From NCBI GenBank assembly GCA_032717465.1, contig CM064669.1:44130001-44194000 (forward strand): a DNA stretch of 64,000 nucleotides, in the 5' to 3' direction. Below the pieces are notes generated by a model that searched no databases, was not told the DNA's origin, and saw only the letters and a list, made by a program, of their open reading frames with translations. A program made the position numbers and the translations under genes. Positions 26,845 through 38,247 of this stretch are shown here, in pieces; position 1 is the first letter of the stretch; the number at the start of each line of letters is the position of its first letter. The DNA is from Coenobita brevimanus. Lineage: Eukaryota > Arthropoda > Malacostraca > Decapoda > Coenobitidae.

Positions 26845-26996
26845 AGTAAGTGGGGGGTGGGAGGAGTTGGTTTGCCAATGAATGATGATGTTGGAGAGGA
26901 ATGAGAGTTATAACGGCATTAAGTCGGGGGTGAGGGGAGTTGGTTTGCCAATGAATGATGATGATGGAGAGGAATGAGAGTTATAACGGCATTAAC
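26845..26996. repeat. ~72-bp tandem duplication
   Basis: Two copies of a block with GAGTTGGTTTGCCAATGAAT, GATGATG, GGAGAGGAATGAGAG and ATAACGGCATTAA. Confidence 0.9.
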
Positions 26997-27089
26997 ATAC
27001 TGAATGCGATGGCTTTTTTTTTTTTTTTTTTTCCAACATCCAGACGACTTTTTTGTTTTCTTTTCAGGATGAATCCTATATATCCAACA

Positions 27090-27189
27090 TTAACCGCTTC
27101 ATAGCGAGAGTTTGCCCTTTGATGAATAAATTCGTTCGGTGGTACCAAGAATGAGATATATAAACACGTCACAGGATTGAAGGGGTTAA
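27090..27189 (-). repeat. TTAACCCCTTCA-type unit with both TTAA ends
   Basis: A 100-bp block from TTAACCGCTTCATAGCGAG to CAGGATTGAAGGGGTTAA. The ends are inverted repeats of about 12 bp (11 of 12 match). The interior holds the reverse-oriented core (GATGAATAAATTCGTTCGG, TACCAAGAAT). It is one of the best-preserved single units. Confidence 0.82.
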
Positions 27190-27985
27190 CTCGGTGCGTA
27201 TAAATGTCGATGGTGTGAAAATGGTTCATGTTGTATGTGCACTGTGTGATGACAGGCGTGTAGAAGGGAGGGAGAGGTTTCAAATCTTACCGAGAAGTGT
27301 TACAAAATGAGTTACAGTGTTTGGGATGCTGTGTGAAATTAAAATGTTGAGGATGGCTGTTCAGTAATTATTATATGTGAGACTTGAAACAACAGAGGCA
27401 AAGGACGGGTTTTAGGATCAACTGAAGAGTAATAGATGGAGTTATATAGTGTTTGTGATGGATAGTCTGAAAGAAGAAGATATTCATTAGCTATTAAGAG
27501 GCCATTCATTTTCTTTTTCTCATTTTCAGGAGGTGAGTAACTCGGTGTGCCTCGCTTTCGAAGCAAATGTAAGTACCGAGTAGGCTTCATAAATTTCGTT
27601 ATCCCACATTTTATAATGCTTGTATACTCTTCAGGGTCAAGAGACTCATTATTATTATTATTATTATTTTTGGATATTTCACAATATTTTTGACCTTGTC
27701 AGTCTTTAGACGTCTGCTCGAATTTATTTATTACTAGAACAAACTGAGAAAAGACGTCATCGGGCTGATGGAGTTCATAATAATGTAACAGAACCTTGGA
27801 GGCGGCAGGAAAAGGAAACACCGATAGGGACAAGAAAACCCGAGCGTAAAAGTTGAGGAGAAAATCCGAGAGGCTGAGAGAACCCGAGAGGCGAAAATAA
27901 AACAGAGGGTGAAAGTGTGGGAAGGGGATGAGGAAAACTGAGAACACAAGTTTATAATGAGGATACCCTTGGTGTGTGTCAGGGT
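27190..27985. other. Non-coding, nothing recognised
   Basis: A short (TTA)n at 27649-27669. AAAGACGTCATCGGGCTGATGG (27752) may be a decayed short-repeat end. No gene is supported. Confidence 0.45.
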
Positions 27986-29169
27986 ATGGGGGGGGGGGGA
28001 AGAGATTGGAGGAAGAAGGGGCAGGAAAAAAAGATAGAAGAGAGGGTAGGTTGAGAGAGGGAGAGAGAGAGAGAGAGAGAGAGATTTTGTTAACAGAGAA
28101 GAGGTGGACATGATTATAATAACTACGCCTCTGACATCGCTACTCATAAAAAGGAGAGAGCAAGAAAGGAAGAGACAAAATAGAAAGGTAGGAAGAAAAA
28201 GATAAAAACAAAGGACTAAACGAATGAGAACACCAGACATGAGGACGTGAGTGGAAGACAGGTGAAGCAGGTAAAGAGGCGGGGGCGAAGGCAGGAAGGA
28301 GTGAAGGCAAAGGGAACGATAAAAAGGAGGAAGAGATCGATAGAAGGGCAGACGAAGAGGATAAGAGGGAATAGGAGGATAAGGAGAGGATGATAATGGG
28401 AAGAATAAAACTGATGAAAAAGAGAAAGTAAACAGATACAGAAGAGGAGACTAAAGGAAAAGCATAGAGAGAAACAGGCGGAAGAGGAGAGCAAAAATGA
28501 AAGAGGAAATAGAGAAGAATAAGAAGCTGGAAGAGGGCATCAGATAGGAGAAGGGAAGAGAGGGTATGTGGACGAGGAGAGGAAGAAGGTAGGAAACAGA
28601 TGGTAGGGAAGATAGTAGGTATAATTTTTAAAAAATGAGAAGGAAGGTATGTGCAAATGTGGGAGGAGACCAGAGGGAAGAGACGATGGGAACATACGAA
28701 GAAGAGAGGAAGGAAGATAGAAGACGTTGGGAACAAAAGAAGGATGAGGAGAAGAAAGGCAGATGAGAAAACGAGGAGAGTAGTGAAGGGAAAGAACAGG
28801 TTGAGAAACGAGACGACAGAAGGCCACAAAAAAAAAAAAAGTGGGAAAAGAAACGAAACAGTAGGAATTGAGAGGAAAAGGAAGGGAAAAGAGGAAGAAG
28901 GAGGGAAAAAGAAGACAGGAGGAGGAGAAGAGAAGACGGAAGGAATTAAAGAAGAGGGGAAAAGAATATACAACAGGAGGAAAAAAAGAGGATAGGAGGA
29001 GGAAAAAAGGGATGTAAAGAAGAAAAAGGAACAAATGGAAGACCTGACATAGGAGATTGAGAAGACAGGACATGCAGATATAATAGGTTGACGACCAAAC
29101 AAAAGAGGACATTATGAGGTGGCATGAGGGAAGAGATGACTGGAGCATAAAGTATAGACGGAACAGGAG

Positions 29170-29208
<39 letters not shown>

Positions 29209-29215
29209 TTCCTCC
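27986..29215. repeat. Purine-rich tract, ~1.2 kb, with (GA)n
   Basis: The longest one-sided purine tract in the window, interrupted only briefly near 28085-28140. (GA)n lies at 28058-28084 and 29171-29206. Minus-strand ORFs of 320, 202 and 168 codons (F/S/P/L-rich, no domain) come from absence of purine-rich stop codons on the pyrimidine strand. Confidence 0.85.
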
Positions 29216-29354
29216 CATTGCTACAGTATAAACTTTCACATTTGTGTATATAAAACGGCCAGTTTCTTCGCTCTGTTGATAAGTTACAGAGGTGATAACC
29301 ATTTATGTTGGGCAGTTTTGATGAAGAATGATTAGCTTCCTAGTAGAGTATTCC

Positions 29355-29357
<3 letters not shown>

Positions 29358-29414
<57 letters not shown>

Positions 29415-29450
29415 CTCCTCCTCCTCCTCCTCCTCCTCCTCCTCCTCCAG
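29358..29450. repeat. (CT)n(CTC)n compound microsatellite
   Basis: About 26 CT units followed by about 13 CTC units, directly abutting the 385-bp tandem array. Confidence 0.97.
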
Positions 29451-30508
29451 GGGTCACTGCTTCAGGATGAAACTTGTGTACTTGTCCCATATGGGAGAGT
29501 TCCCTGTCTCAGTGGAGTGAACGGAGCTAGGGCCTGATTGGCTGCTGCCTACCTTAAAAGCGCCAGGCAAGGCTGCCGCACCACCCCTAAACATCCACAC
29601 TGTGCAGTCCCCTCGTGTCTACAGGACACCCCGTAAACTTAACATAGCATCACGTCACGTCATTATACGTTTTTCGATTTACCCAAAGCAAGTGAGGTAA
29701 TATACAGTAAGCACAGATTAGGATCTGCACAGATAACCTTGAGTTAACGGTCACTACTTTTACTTTCGACCTGTGATGGGATGTGGATCACTGAGGGTCC
29801 CTGTTAGTCAAGTGACGATCATCGGGATTTTTTTTAATGTACTAGGGGTCACTGCTTCAGGATGAAACTTGTGTACTGTCCCACATGGGAGAGTTCCTTG
29901 TCTCAGTGGAGTGAACGGAGCTATTGCCTGATTGACTGCTGCCTACCTAAAAAGCGCCAGGGAAGGTTGCCGCACCACCCCTAAACATCCACTCTGTGCA
30001 TTGCACATCCACACTGTGCACTGTGCAGTCCCCTTTTATCTAAGACACCCGTCCTATATAGTTTTCAATCCCCCCAGTGCAAAGAAAGCAATATAAGCAC
30101 AGATTAGGATCTGCACAGATAACCCTGAGTTAACGGTCACTACTCTTACTTTCGACCTGTGATGGGCTGTGGATCACTGAGGGTCCCTGTTAGTCGAGTG
30201 ACCACCATCGGGATTTTTTTAATGTACCTGGGGTCACTGCTTCAGGATGAAACTTGTGTACTGGTCCCACATGGGAGAATTCCTTGTCTCAGTGGAGCAA
30301 ACGGAGCTAGGGCCTGATTGATTGCTGCCTACCTTAAAAGCGCCAGGCAAGGCTGCCGCACCACCCCTAAACATCCACACTGTGCAGTGTGTAGCTTCCA
30401 CGTTATGGCCACAGACTTCCCATTAACTCAATGTAACCGGTTTATAATGTCATGCCGTAACTATTATTTTATTTGTTTACTTTCTCCTTCGGGTTACTCT
30501 ATCGGGTA
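29451..30508 (+). repeat. 385-395-bp tandem units plus tail (left array)
   Basis: Units begin GGGTCACTGCTTCAGGATG at 29451, 29846 and 30231. Each carries GGGAGAGTTCC, CTGCTGCCTACC, AAGCGCCAGG, ACCCCTAAACATCCAC, CACAGATTAGGATCTGCACA, TTTCGACCTGTGATGGG and AGTGACCACCATCGGG. The third is cut at about 158 bp and followed by a unique tail (GTGTAGCTTCCACGTTATG ... TTACTCTATCGGGTAG). The same partial unit and tail end the array downstream of the LINE. I infer this is the 3' part of another, 5'-truncated copy of that LINE. Confidence 0.85.
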
Positions 30509-31559
30509 GTGTATTTACCTACCAGCTCTCTTTGTTTTTGTTCCCACTATCATCCTTGTACATCTTACTTTGAAGTCTAACGTAACAAATACTAACTAAG
30601 TTGCTTGCTAGTTTAGTGCAAGTGAATAGCATTGTCTTCTGTATAGAGTAACAACTGTGTGATTGATGTTACACCAGTGAAATAGTTTTTGCACTACAAA
30701 CCGTTGTCCACTGAGTGAAGCTAGGTGTTTATTTTGATTTCTCCCCAACATTCCATTGTTATTTTCTTTTTTCCTTTTTCTCCCAGTGAATCAGTTTATG
30801 GTGTACTTCCACAATACATGGTAAGCTAGATCATACCATAGCAAGTAGATTTTCTTTTCATTTTACACAGTTCATGGTAAGTTAGGTTGTACCATAGGAA
30901 GCAGATTTTCTACTCTTTTTACACTGGTAAAAGAATTCATGTAGGTTGGCTTGTGCTACAGCAGGTGGATTTTCTATTCTTTTTATACTGTTAAAGAAAG
31001 ATAGTATACAAAAAGCAAGTGAATCTCCCTAGAAATTCAATTTTTCATTTATAGAGTAAATTGTCCATTTTTAACAACATCCCTTAACCAGTTGTATATT
31101 ATTTTTATTTTCAGTTGTTCACTGAGAGAAGCTAGGTTTTTATTTTGATTTTTTCCCCAACATTCCATGGTTATTTTATTTTTTATTTTTTTCCTTTTTC
31201 TCCAGTGAATCAGTGTATGGTGTATTTCCACAATTCATGGTAAGCTAGATCATACCCTAGCAAGTAGATTCCCTTTTCATTTTACACAGTTCATGTTAAG
31301 GTAGGTTGTACCATAGCAAGCAGATTTTTCTGTTCTTTTTACACTGGTAAAAGAATCCATGTAGGTTGGATTGTGCCATAACAGGTAGATTTTCTATTCT
31401 TTTTATACTGGTAAAGGAAGATAATATATAAAAAGTAAGTGAATCTCCCTAGAAATACAATATCTCATATATAGAGTAAATTGACCATTTGTAACAACAT
31501 CCATTAACCAGTTGTATACTATTTTTATTTGTGTGGGATTGTGGAAATATTGCTGCAAA
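30509..31559 (+). mobile_element. LINE 5' untranslated region with two ~411-bp monomers
   Basis: Monomer 1 (30703-31113) and monomer 2 (31114 to about 31530) both begin GTTGT(C/T)CACTGAG(T/A)GAAGCTAGG and include CCCCAACATTCCAT, CAGTGAATCAGT and ATGGTGTA. Each contains three ~60-bp sub-units built on CATGGTAAG(C/T)TAG, CATAGCAAG(T/C)AGATTTT and TTTTACAC. Tandem 5' monomers are known as promoters in some LINEs (e.g. mouse L1). Their position directly upstream of ORF1 suggests the same role here, which is inference. Confidence 0.7.
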
Positions 31560-32563
31560 ATGCCATCTACCCTAAAGGCCTGCCAGGAGTGTACTGGTCG
31601 CTTTGCTGGCTCAGTATTTTTCAAATTACTTTTCGACGCATGTGTGCAAACTATGCATCTTGAGAAAAGATCTAGAAAATGGTTTAGCTGAATCGCAGAG
31701 AAATTACAGGGAACTGAAGGCAGAGTTTGAGACACTGAAAGAGTTTGTAGTGGCAAATGTAGGAGTCAGCAACAGCACTCGAGAAGGAAGAAGCGTACAA
31801 ACTGAGCTCGTACAAGCCCCCGCCCATCAGGCAGTCACAAATAATAGTGTATCAGTATCTTCCTCACCCAGCGATTCAGTACGTTCCTCGCCAAGTGAAG
31901 TCCCCTTTACTATGGTAAGAAATGGCGCAAAACCCGGAAAAGATTCGAGGAAGCATCTTCCCATAACTACGTATAATCGCTACCAGATCCTTGCCGAAGC
32001 GGTAAATGAGACAGAAGAAACAAGGCTTATTGGGGACTCTATTGTACGCAGTCAGCTGGAGGAATTTTGTGGACGTGCCCCCATCAGCAGAAAAGAGGTA
32101 CTGTTTTCCAGGAGGTGGACTAAGTGATATCACAGAAGCCTGCGATGAGGTCACAAAAGACGCAAATGATCAAACTCTATACGTTATCCATGTTGGTACA
32201 AATGATCTGAAGCGCAATAGATCAGAGGAATTGCTAGCAAAGTATCATGAAATGATCAAACGATTCAAAACTAAGTCCACTAATGTGATAATATCTGGTA
32301 TACTCCCAAGGATCAAGGCAGAAAATAGTTTCTATGATAAGGCCTTCAGCACAAATAACCGGCTCAAATCTCTCTGCACGCAAGAGGGAGTCGACTTTGT
32401 CAATCTGTGGGACCAGTTTTATGAGCAACATACTCTATTCCAGAAAGATGGTCTCCATTTGAACTCAGTAGGAGCGGCACGGCTAGGTAGACTTCTACAC
32501 GATAAAGTTGCCCTCTTCAGATCAAAAAACGTGGCACGTCCAGGAACAGTAACCTTAACGTAA
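31560..32563 (+). pseudogene. LINE ORF1: SGNH-hydrolase (esterase-type), frameshifted
   Basis: Starts at the ATG at 31560 (MPSTLKACQECTGRF). A frameshift within 31600-31660 leads into HVCKLCILRKDLENGL and a Glu/Lys-rich probable coiled coil. Together the two CxxC pairs suggest a zinc-binding N-terminus. The C-terminal half is an SGNH/GDSL esterase domain as found in CR1-type ORF1 proteins. Block I LIGDSIVR carries the nucleophile serine (32032-32040), then a second frameshift near 32090-32110, PGGG (oxyanion glycine), HVGTNDLK (asparagine, 32194-32205) and DGLHLN (catalytic Asp/His, 32447-32458). All four blocks survive, but at least two frameshifts separate them. The role of the esterase in retrotransposition is not established. 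Confidence 0.82.
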
Positions 32564-32579
32564 ATACCCACAAAGTCAG

Positions 32580-35390
32580 ATCACCAACTGTTCGGAACGG
32601 AATTAGAGTCTGCTATGCTAACGCACGTAGTCTACGTAACAAGTTTGAGGATTTAGAATCTCTAATTTACCTAGAAAATTATGACATCATTGGCATCACA
32701 GAGTCCTGGATTAACACATCTGACCGTGACTTTCTAGCGGAATACTCACTAACAGGGTACAATATTTTCAGCTGTGAGCGACCACATCGAGCTGGTGGCG
32801 GTGTTTTACTATATGTGAAAACTAGTCTCCATCCCCTTGTGCTATCCAAACCCAGTATTACCAACATAGATGCCAGTTATGTTTCAGCTAAGTATTAATT
32901 CACACAAAATAAATATATGTCTCATCTATCGTCCTCCAGCACAGTCAACTGAGACAGATGAAAAACTTTATGATCAAATTGCGGAAATTTGTCAAGAGGA
33001 TAGCGTAATTTTTGGAGACTTTAATCTACCGGTAACAAAGTGGGGTGAACCACTGACGGCACACTCAGGACAAGAGCTTTATACGAATCTTCAGGAAAGC
33101 GCCCTTTCCCAACACGTAGAATACCCAACGAGAGGAAACAATATCCTAGACATCATCTTGACTACAAATGATAACCTAGTCAACAACGTTGAAATAGGAC
33201 CTGAGTTTAGTTCCAGTGATCCCCCCCCCCCCCCCTTTAATATTACTACTGAAAAAGTAAAAGAAACGGAGAGCAAAGAAAAGGTCCCAGATTATCGTAG
33301 AGCTAATTTCAACAGGCTCAGAGCACTACTTGCAACTGCAGATTGGAATCAAATGTCTGAAACCGATGACATAAACCAAGCATGGGAAATATTCACCGAA
33401 AAATTTAATGAAGTGGTAAAGTCATGTGTGCCACTACGTAACAGACGTCCAGCTGGAAATAGTAAACCAAAGTGGTGGTCCAGTGAAATAAAAAGTAACT
33501 TAATAGCCAAAAAACAGGCATACCATAAATATAAAGCTACACAAAATAATGATGATAAATTACAATACGATAATCTACGCCGCACATCGAAAAGACTTAT
33601 TAAACAAAGCAAAAGAGCACTGGAGATCCACATTGCTAATACGTGCAAATCAAATCCTAAAGAATTTTACAGTTACATTAGAAAGAAAAAGGTTATGACT
33701 ACATCAATAGGTCCTCTAGAAACAAACAATGGCAGACACACTGAAAATGAGGTCGAAATGGCAAACATTCTTAACGATTACTTTGCGTCTGTTTTTACAG
33801 GAGAAAACACCACCAGAAACCTACTGTTACCCACAAATCAAGCAAATAGCACAGTCCTTAGTAACTATGCTATCCATAATAACGATATCCTTTCAGCCAT
33901 AAATAGTACGGACATAAACAAAACCCCTGGCCCCGATAAAATATCACCGAGAATTCTCAAAGAAGCAAAACATGAGTTACTGCTGCCACTCTCTGTCTTA
34001 TTCAATAAATCATTAAGTACTGGGAAAGTTTCACGCGAATGGAAACTAGCAAATGTAACACCAATTTTCAAAAAAGGAAATGAGTCGCACCCAGGAAATT
34101 ACAGACCAATCAGCTTAACATCAGTAGTGTGCAAGTTAATGGAAAAAATCATAAGAGATAAAATAGTTAATTATCTAGAAGAAAATAATATAATTAAAGA
34201 CTCACAACATGGATTCAGACATCGTCGTTCATGCTTAACTAACTTACTGGACTTCTTCCATGATGTTTACAAATCATACGATGACTCAAGAGCAGTAGAT
34301 ATAATTTACCTAGACTTTCAGAAAGCATTTGACACTGTCCCTCACAAGCGTCTCATGAGAAAAATAGAAGCACATGGAATAAAAGGAAAGACGCTAAAAT
34401 GGTTACAAGACTGGCTGTCAGACCGAAAACAGCGAGTTGTGATAAACGGAAAGGAATCCAAATGGCGTAATGTGATCAGCGGCGTTCCCCAAGGCTCAGT
34501 ACTTGGACCGATACTTTTTATTATCTATATAAATGACATTGATGAGGGTCTAAATTGTAAAGTATCCAAATTTGCAGATGATACTAAAATAACCAGTAAA
34601 AGTCACTTCAAAATTACAGTGGCAGCAGTTACAAAATGACCTTAATACTTTAGCAAGCTGGGCAGAAAAATGGCAAATGAAATTCAACACAGAAAAATGT
34701 AAAGTACTTCATATTGGAAGTAACAATGTCCATGCAAATTACAAAATGAACAATATTCAGTTATCAAGTACAGACAGTGAAAAGGATCTTGGTGTGATAA
34801 TATCAAATGACCTAAAACCAAGCAAGCAGTGTACCGATGCGGTAAAAATTGCAAACAAGCTAGTGGGTTTTATTGGAAGAACTTTCGAGTTTAAATCGGA
34901 AAAAGTCATACTTGCCTTGTACAACTCGCTAGTGCGCCCCCATCTTGAGTATTGTGTGCAATTCTGGTCTCCGTACTACAGAAAGGACATTGAAAAATTA
35001 GAGAAAATTATCACAAAAATGGTACCACGACTTAGAAACAAACCATATGAGGAACGCCTTGAAGAACTTAAATTATTTAGCCTAACGAAGCGCAGGTTAA
35101 GAGGGGACCTTATTGAAGTTTTCAAAATCATGAAGGGATATGACAACTTAGACATGAATAAATATTTTGATATAGACCGGTCGAGTCAAACCAGAAGTAA
35201 TGGCTGCAAAATCATGGGAAAGCGATTCCAATCCCACGAAGCAAAATACTTCTTCTTTAACAGAGTTGTAAATATCTGGAACAGATTACCCTCAGATACC
35301 GTGAACAGTATCTCAATTGAGACATTCAAAAACAAATTAGACAAGTATTTGCACGAAAATCCTCAGCTGACTCTTTTTCTGTCCGAATAA
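32580..35390 (+). pseudogene. LINE ORF2: endonuclease / reverse transcriptase, CR1-like, frameshifted
   Basis: Encodes the enzyme that nicks target DNA and copies its own RNA there. The N-terminus is an APE-type endonuclease: VCYANARSLRNKFEDL (Asn), IGITESW (Glu), then a frameshift near 32870, ICLIYRPP and IFGDFNLP (Asp/Asn). The usual S-D-H block is SSDPPPPP because of a C15 run (33221-33235), so the catalytic His is missing. The RT spans about codons 300-575 of the 589-codon segment starting at 32870: [57 protein letters not shown] and KFADDTK (34571-34582, the catalytic Asp pair). A frameshift near 34610-34630 leads into the C-terminal segment (34640-35390) with LASWAEKW, FNTEKCKVLHIG, KDLGV, RPHLEYCVQFW and KRRLRGDLIEVFK. 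The motif set fits the CR1 clade. The LINE call is secure, the clade slightly less so. Confidence 0.88.
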
Positions 35391-36328
35391 CTTGCTTTTA
35401 TAGCTACGGTACATGTAAGTTCATGCCCCCTTAGTCTACAAGACACCCCGTAAACAATGTACCCGTACATAGTGTTGCGTCACGATATTATACATTTTCA
35501 ATTTATTCGGTGCAAACAAAGCAATATAAGCACAGATTAGGATCTGCACAGATAACCCTGAGTTAACAGTCACTACTCTTACTTTCGACCTGTGATGGGC
35601 TGTGGATCACTGAGGGTCCCTGTTAGTCAAGTGACCACCATCGGGAATTTTTTAATGTACCAGGGGTCACTGCTTCAGGATGAAACTTGTGTACTGTCCC
35701 ACATGGGAGAGTTCCTTGTCTCAGTGGAGTGAACGGAGCTATTGCCTGATTGACTGCTGCCTACCTAAAAAGCGCCAGGGAAGGTTACCGCACCACCCCT
35801 AAACATCCACTCTGTGCATTGCACATCCACACTGTGCACTGTGCAGTCCCCTTTTATCTAAGACACCCGTCCTATATACTTTTCAGTCTCCCCAGCGCAA
35901 AGAAAGCAATATAAGCACAGATTAGGAGCTGCACAGATTACCCTGAGTTAACAGTCACTACTCTTACTTTCGACCTGTGATGGGCTGTGGATCACTGAGG
36001 GTTCCTGTTAGTCAAGTGACCACCATCGGGATTTTTATAATGTACTAGGGGTCACTGCTTCAGGATGAAACTTGTGTACTTGTCCCACATGGGAGAGTTC
36101 CTTGTCTCAGTGGAGCAAACGGAGCTAGGGCCTGATTGACTGCTGCCTACCTTAAAAGCGCCAGGCAAGGCTGCTGCACCACCCCTAAACATCCACACTG
36201 TGCAGTGTGTAGCTTCCACGTTATGTCCACAGAATTCCCATTAACTCAATGTAACCGGTTTATAATGTCATGCCGTAACTATTATTTTATTTGTTTACTT
36301 TCTCTTTCAGGTTACTCTATCGGGTAGC
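35391..36328 (+). mobile_element. LINE 3' region: ~385-bp tandem units plus tail (right array)
   Basis: After the stop and ~35 bp, a unit lacking its first ~158 bp begins near 35426. A full unit starts at 35664, and a partial unit at 36048 runs to about 36205. The tail (TGTAGCTTCCACGTTATG ... TTACTCTATCGGGTAG) ends near 36328. Units are about 95% alike to those at 29451-30508 by eye. No poly(A) follows. Confidence 0.8.
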
Positions 36329-36689
36329 TTATAGATAAAGTATTATAGAATGTGACTTTTCCTTTCCAGTGTTTCCTATAAAATTTCCATGTCAGTTTTT
36401 CCATGCTGCATGGTGGTTTTTCTCACTTTTTCCTGGAGGGTTTGGTGGTGGGGGGAGCCTTCTTGCTTTCCTATCCTTATCCTTCAACATGTAGAGTTAG
36501 ATCTTGTAGTCATAGTTTTCTCTAACAAGCAGCCTCGAAAGGACCATAAGGTCTGTTGCTGTTTGCTTTCCTGTGTAATCCTGTGTAATCCTCTGCATTT
36601 AACCAGACCACCGGCAACCCATGCAGTTCACCATGCCACCACTGTCTCCAGTAACAGCAGCTGCAACATCAGTAACTTCGCCTCTAAAC
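36329..36689. other. Non-coding, nothing recognised
   Basis: Sequence between the LINE tail and R1. A duplicated CCTGTGTAAT lies at 36573-36592. No gene is supported. Confidence 0.45.
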
Positions 36690-37500
36690 CATTCTTCCCT
36701 TTTCACCTTAATTCCTCCACCCATACATTCATCTCTCCTCTTTAACACCCATCACCACCTCCACCTCAGCTCATTCCCTCCATTTCCTCCCCTCCCTTCC
36801 TCCTATTTACCTCTTGTCCTCCCCCTTCACCCTTATCCATGCTTCACCTTCTTCACAACTCACTTCCCTTCTTCCCTTCACCCCTCTTTTCCTGTTCATG
36901 TCTTCCCCTCTTCACCTCATCCCCTCCGCATCCTCTACTCCTACCCTTCCGTAACCCCCCATCCCTTTCCCCCTCACCTCTCCCTTCCTTCTGTTCATTC
37001 ATCATTCCCTCTTCTCCCTTTCCATCATTTCCGTCTATCCTCCTGCTCTTCTTCATCGTACATTCTTTTTATTCATTTTCCTTCTCTCCTTTATCTACTT
37101 CCTCGTTTCCCTTCATTCCCACTCCTCCCTTCCTCCCATTCCTTCCCCATTCCATCACCGTTCATTCCATCCTGTATTCCTACTTTTCATTCATCCTTCC
37201 CACATTCCTCTCCCCCCTTTCTTCCCTTTCGCCCCATCTTCCTTCCCGTCCTTCCTTCATCCTCCTCACGGTCTTGTCAGAGAAAATTCAGCATCAGATT
37301 TTGGGAGGACCTAAATCAATCCTGACCATTTAGCGCGTCCGCAAAATTGAAAATGTCCCTGACATGCCTCTCAGAATTATCCGGGGCACCTCACTGCTCC
37401 TCCACGCCATGAGGTTATCGCCCTAACAGGTTTTATGAGTTTATATGACTGTTTTATTCTTCGTATGTTGCTGATTTGTTCTGTTAGTTGTTAGATATTT
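36690..37500. repeat. Repeat R1 copy 2 (pyrimidine tract plus conserved tail)
   Basis: A 560-bp C/T-rich body ends in GAGAAAATTCAGCATCAGATT (37279), AGGACCTAAAT, GACCATTTAG, GCAAAATTGA and CAGAATTATC, matching 8369-8470 in order and spacing. ORFs of 234 and 164 codons are S/F/P/L-rich artefacts. Confidence 0.7.
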
Positions 37501-38000
37501 ACCCCGGCCGGACGGAGTCCAGCGAGGTATTGTTATTGGTCGAGTTTCTTTGTTTCTTTCTTTGTTAGCAACGTTACGGAAAAACGTCTGAATGAAATTA
37601 CATGAAAGTTTCAGGATATGTGGGCACTGGTCCCAAAAGAAAGTGATTAATCGAGTGACCTTGAAATGTCGGAATCAAGGTCACGGATTTTCAAAGGACT
37701 GTAACTTGAAACCGGTTGAAGATAGAGATATTTACTGTTAAGGAACTCGTAATATGGGCGTTCATTTGGCATCAAGACATTTGACCTTGAGTGACCTTGA
37801 AAGGTCAAATTCAAAATTACGGATAATCAGGGGGCCATAACTCGAAACTCATTGAAGATAGAGAGGTATTTACTATTATGAACATATAGGAAGTCACATA
37901 TGGGCTTTTCATTGGTACCATGACCTTTGACCTTGAGTGACCTTGAAAGGTCAAATGCAAGATCACGGGTTTTCAGAGGGTGTAACATAACATTTGCGTT
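37501..38000. repeat. Dispersed repeat with repeated TGACCTTGA motifs
   Basis: Begins with CCCCGGCCGGACGGAGTCC and (TTTC)n. It then has at least three passages with TGACCTTGAAA, two of them TTTGACCTTGAGTGACCTTG followed by AAAGGTCAAA (about 37788 and 37929). It has the same position relative to R1 as the family P copy at 8581. Non-coding. Confidence 0.65.
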
Positions 38001-38247
38001 ATTACCTTAAACTTTGTCTGACAATAATCGTTACTGACAATAAATGGCAGTAACGATTAAGTATCTAACAGCAATATAATAACTGCCGTCGGGCGAGGTT
38101 TGTTGTGCCTGGCAGCAATTGTTGTGTTTTGGCCAATGTTTACTTATGTCTTACGGACTCTGTGAGAGACGGTAATGTGTGACTTGAAGAACACTGAAGG
38201 GAAATAATGGTGATTAGAGACGGGGGGGGGGGGGAATTAGAAATAAG

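Noticed and set aside
28140..29148. 320- and 202-codon minus-strand ORFs resembling membrane proteins (F/L/S/P-rich)
   Set aside because: They are translations of the pyrimidine strand of a purine tract and lack any conserved pattern.
29451..36328. LTR retrotransposon with direct LTRs
   Set aside because: The proteins are LINE-type (APE endonuclease, CR1-like RT, SGNH ORF1), there is no gag/protease/integrase, and the flanking arrays differ in unit number and lack LTR end features.
36621..37333. 234- and 164-codon ORFs
   Set aside because: They lie within the pyrimidine body of repeat R1.
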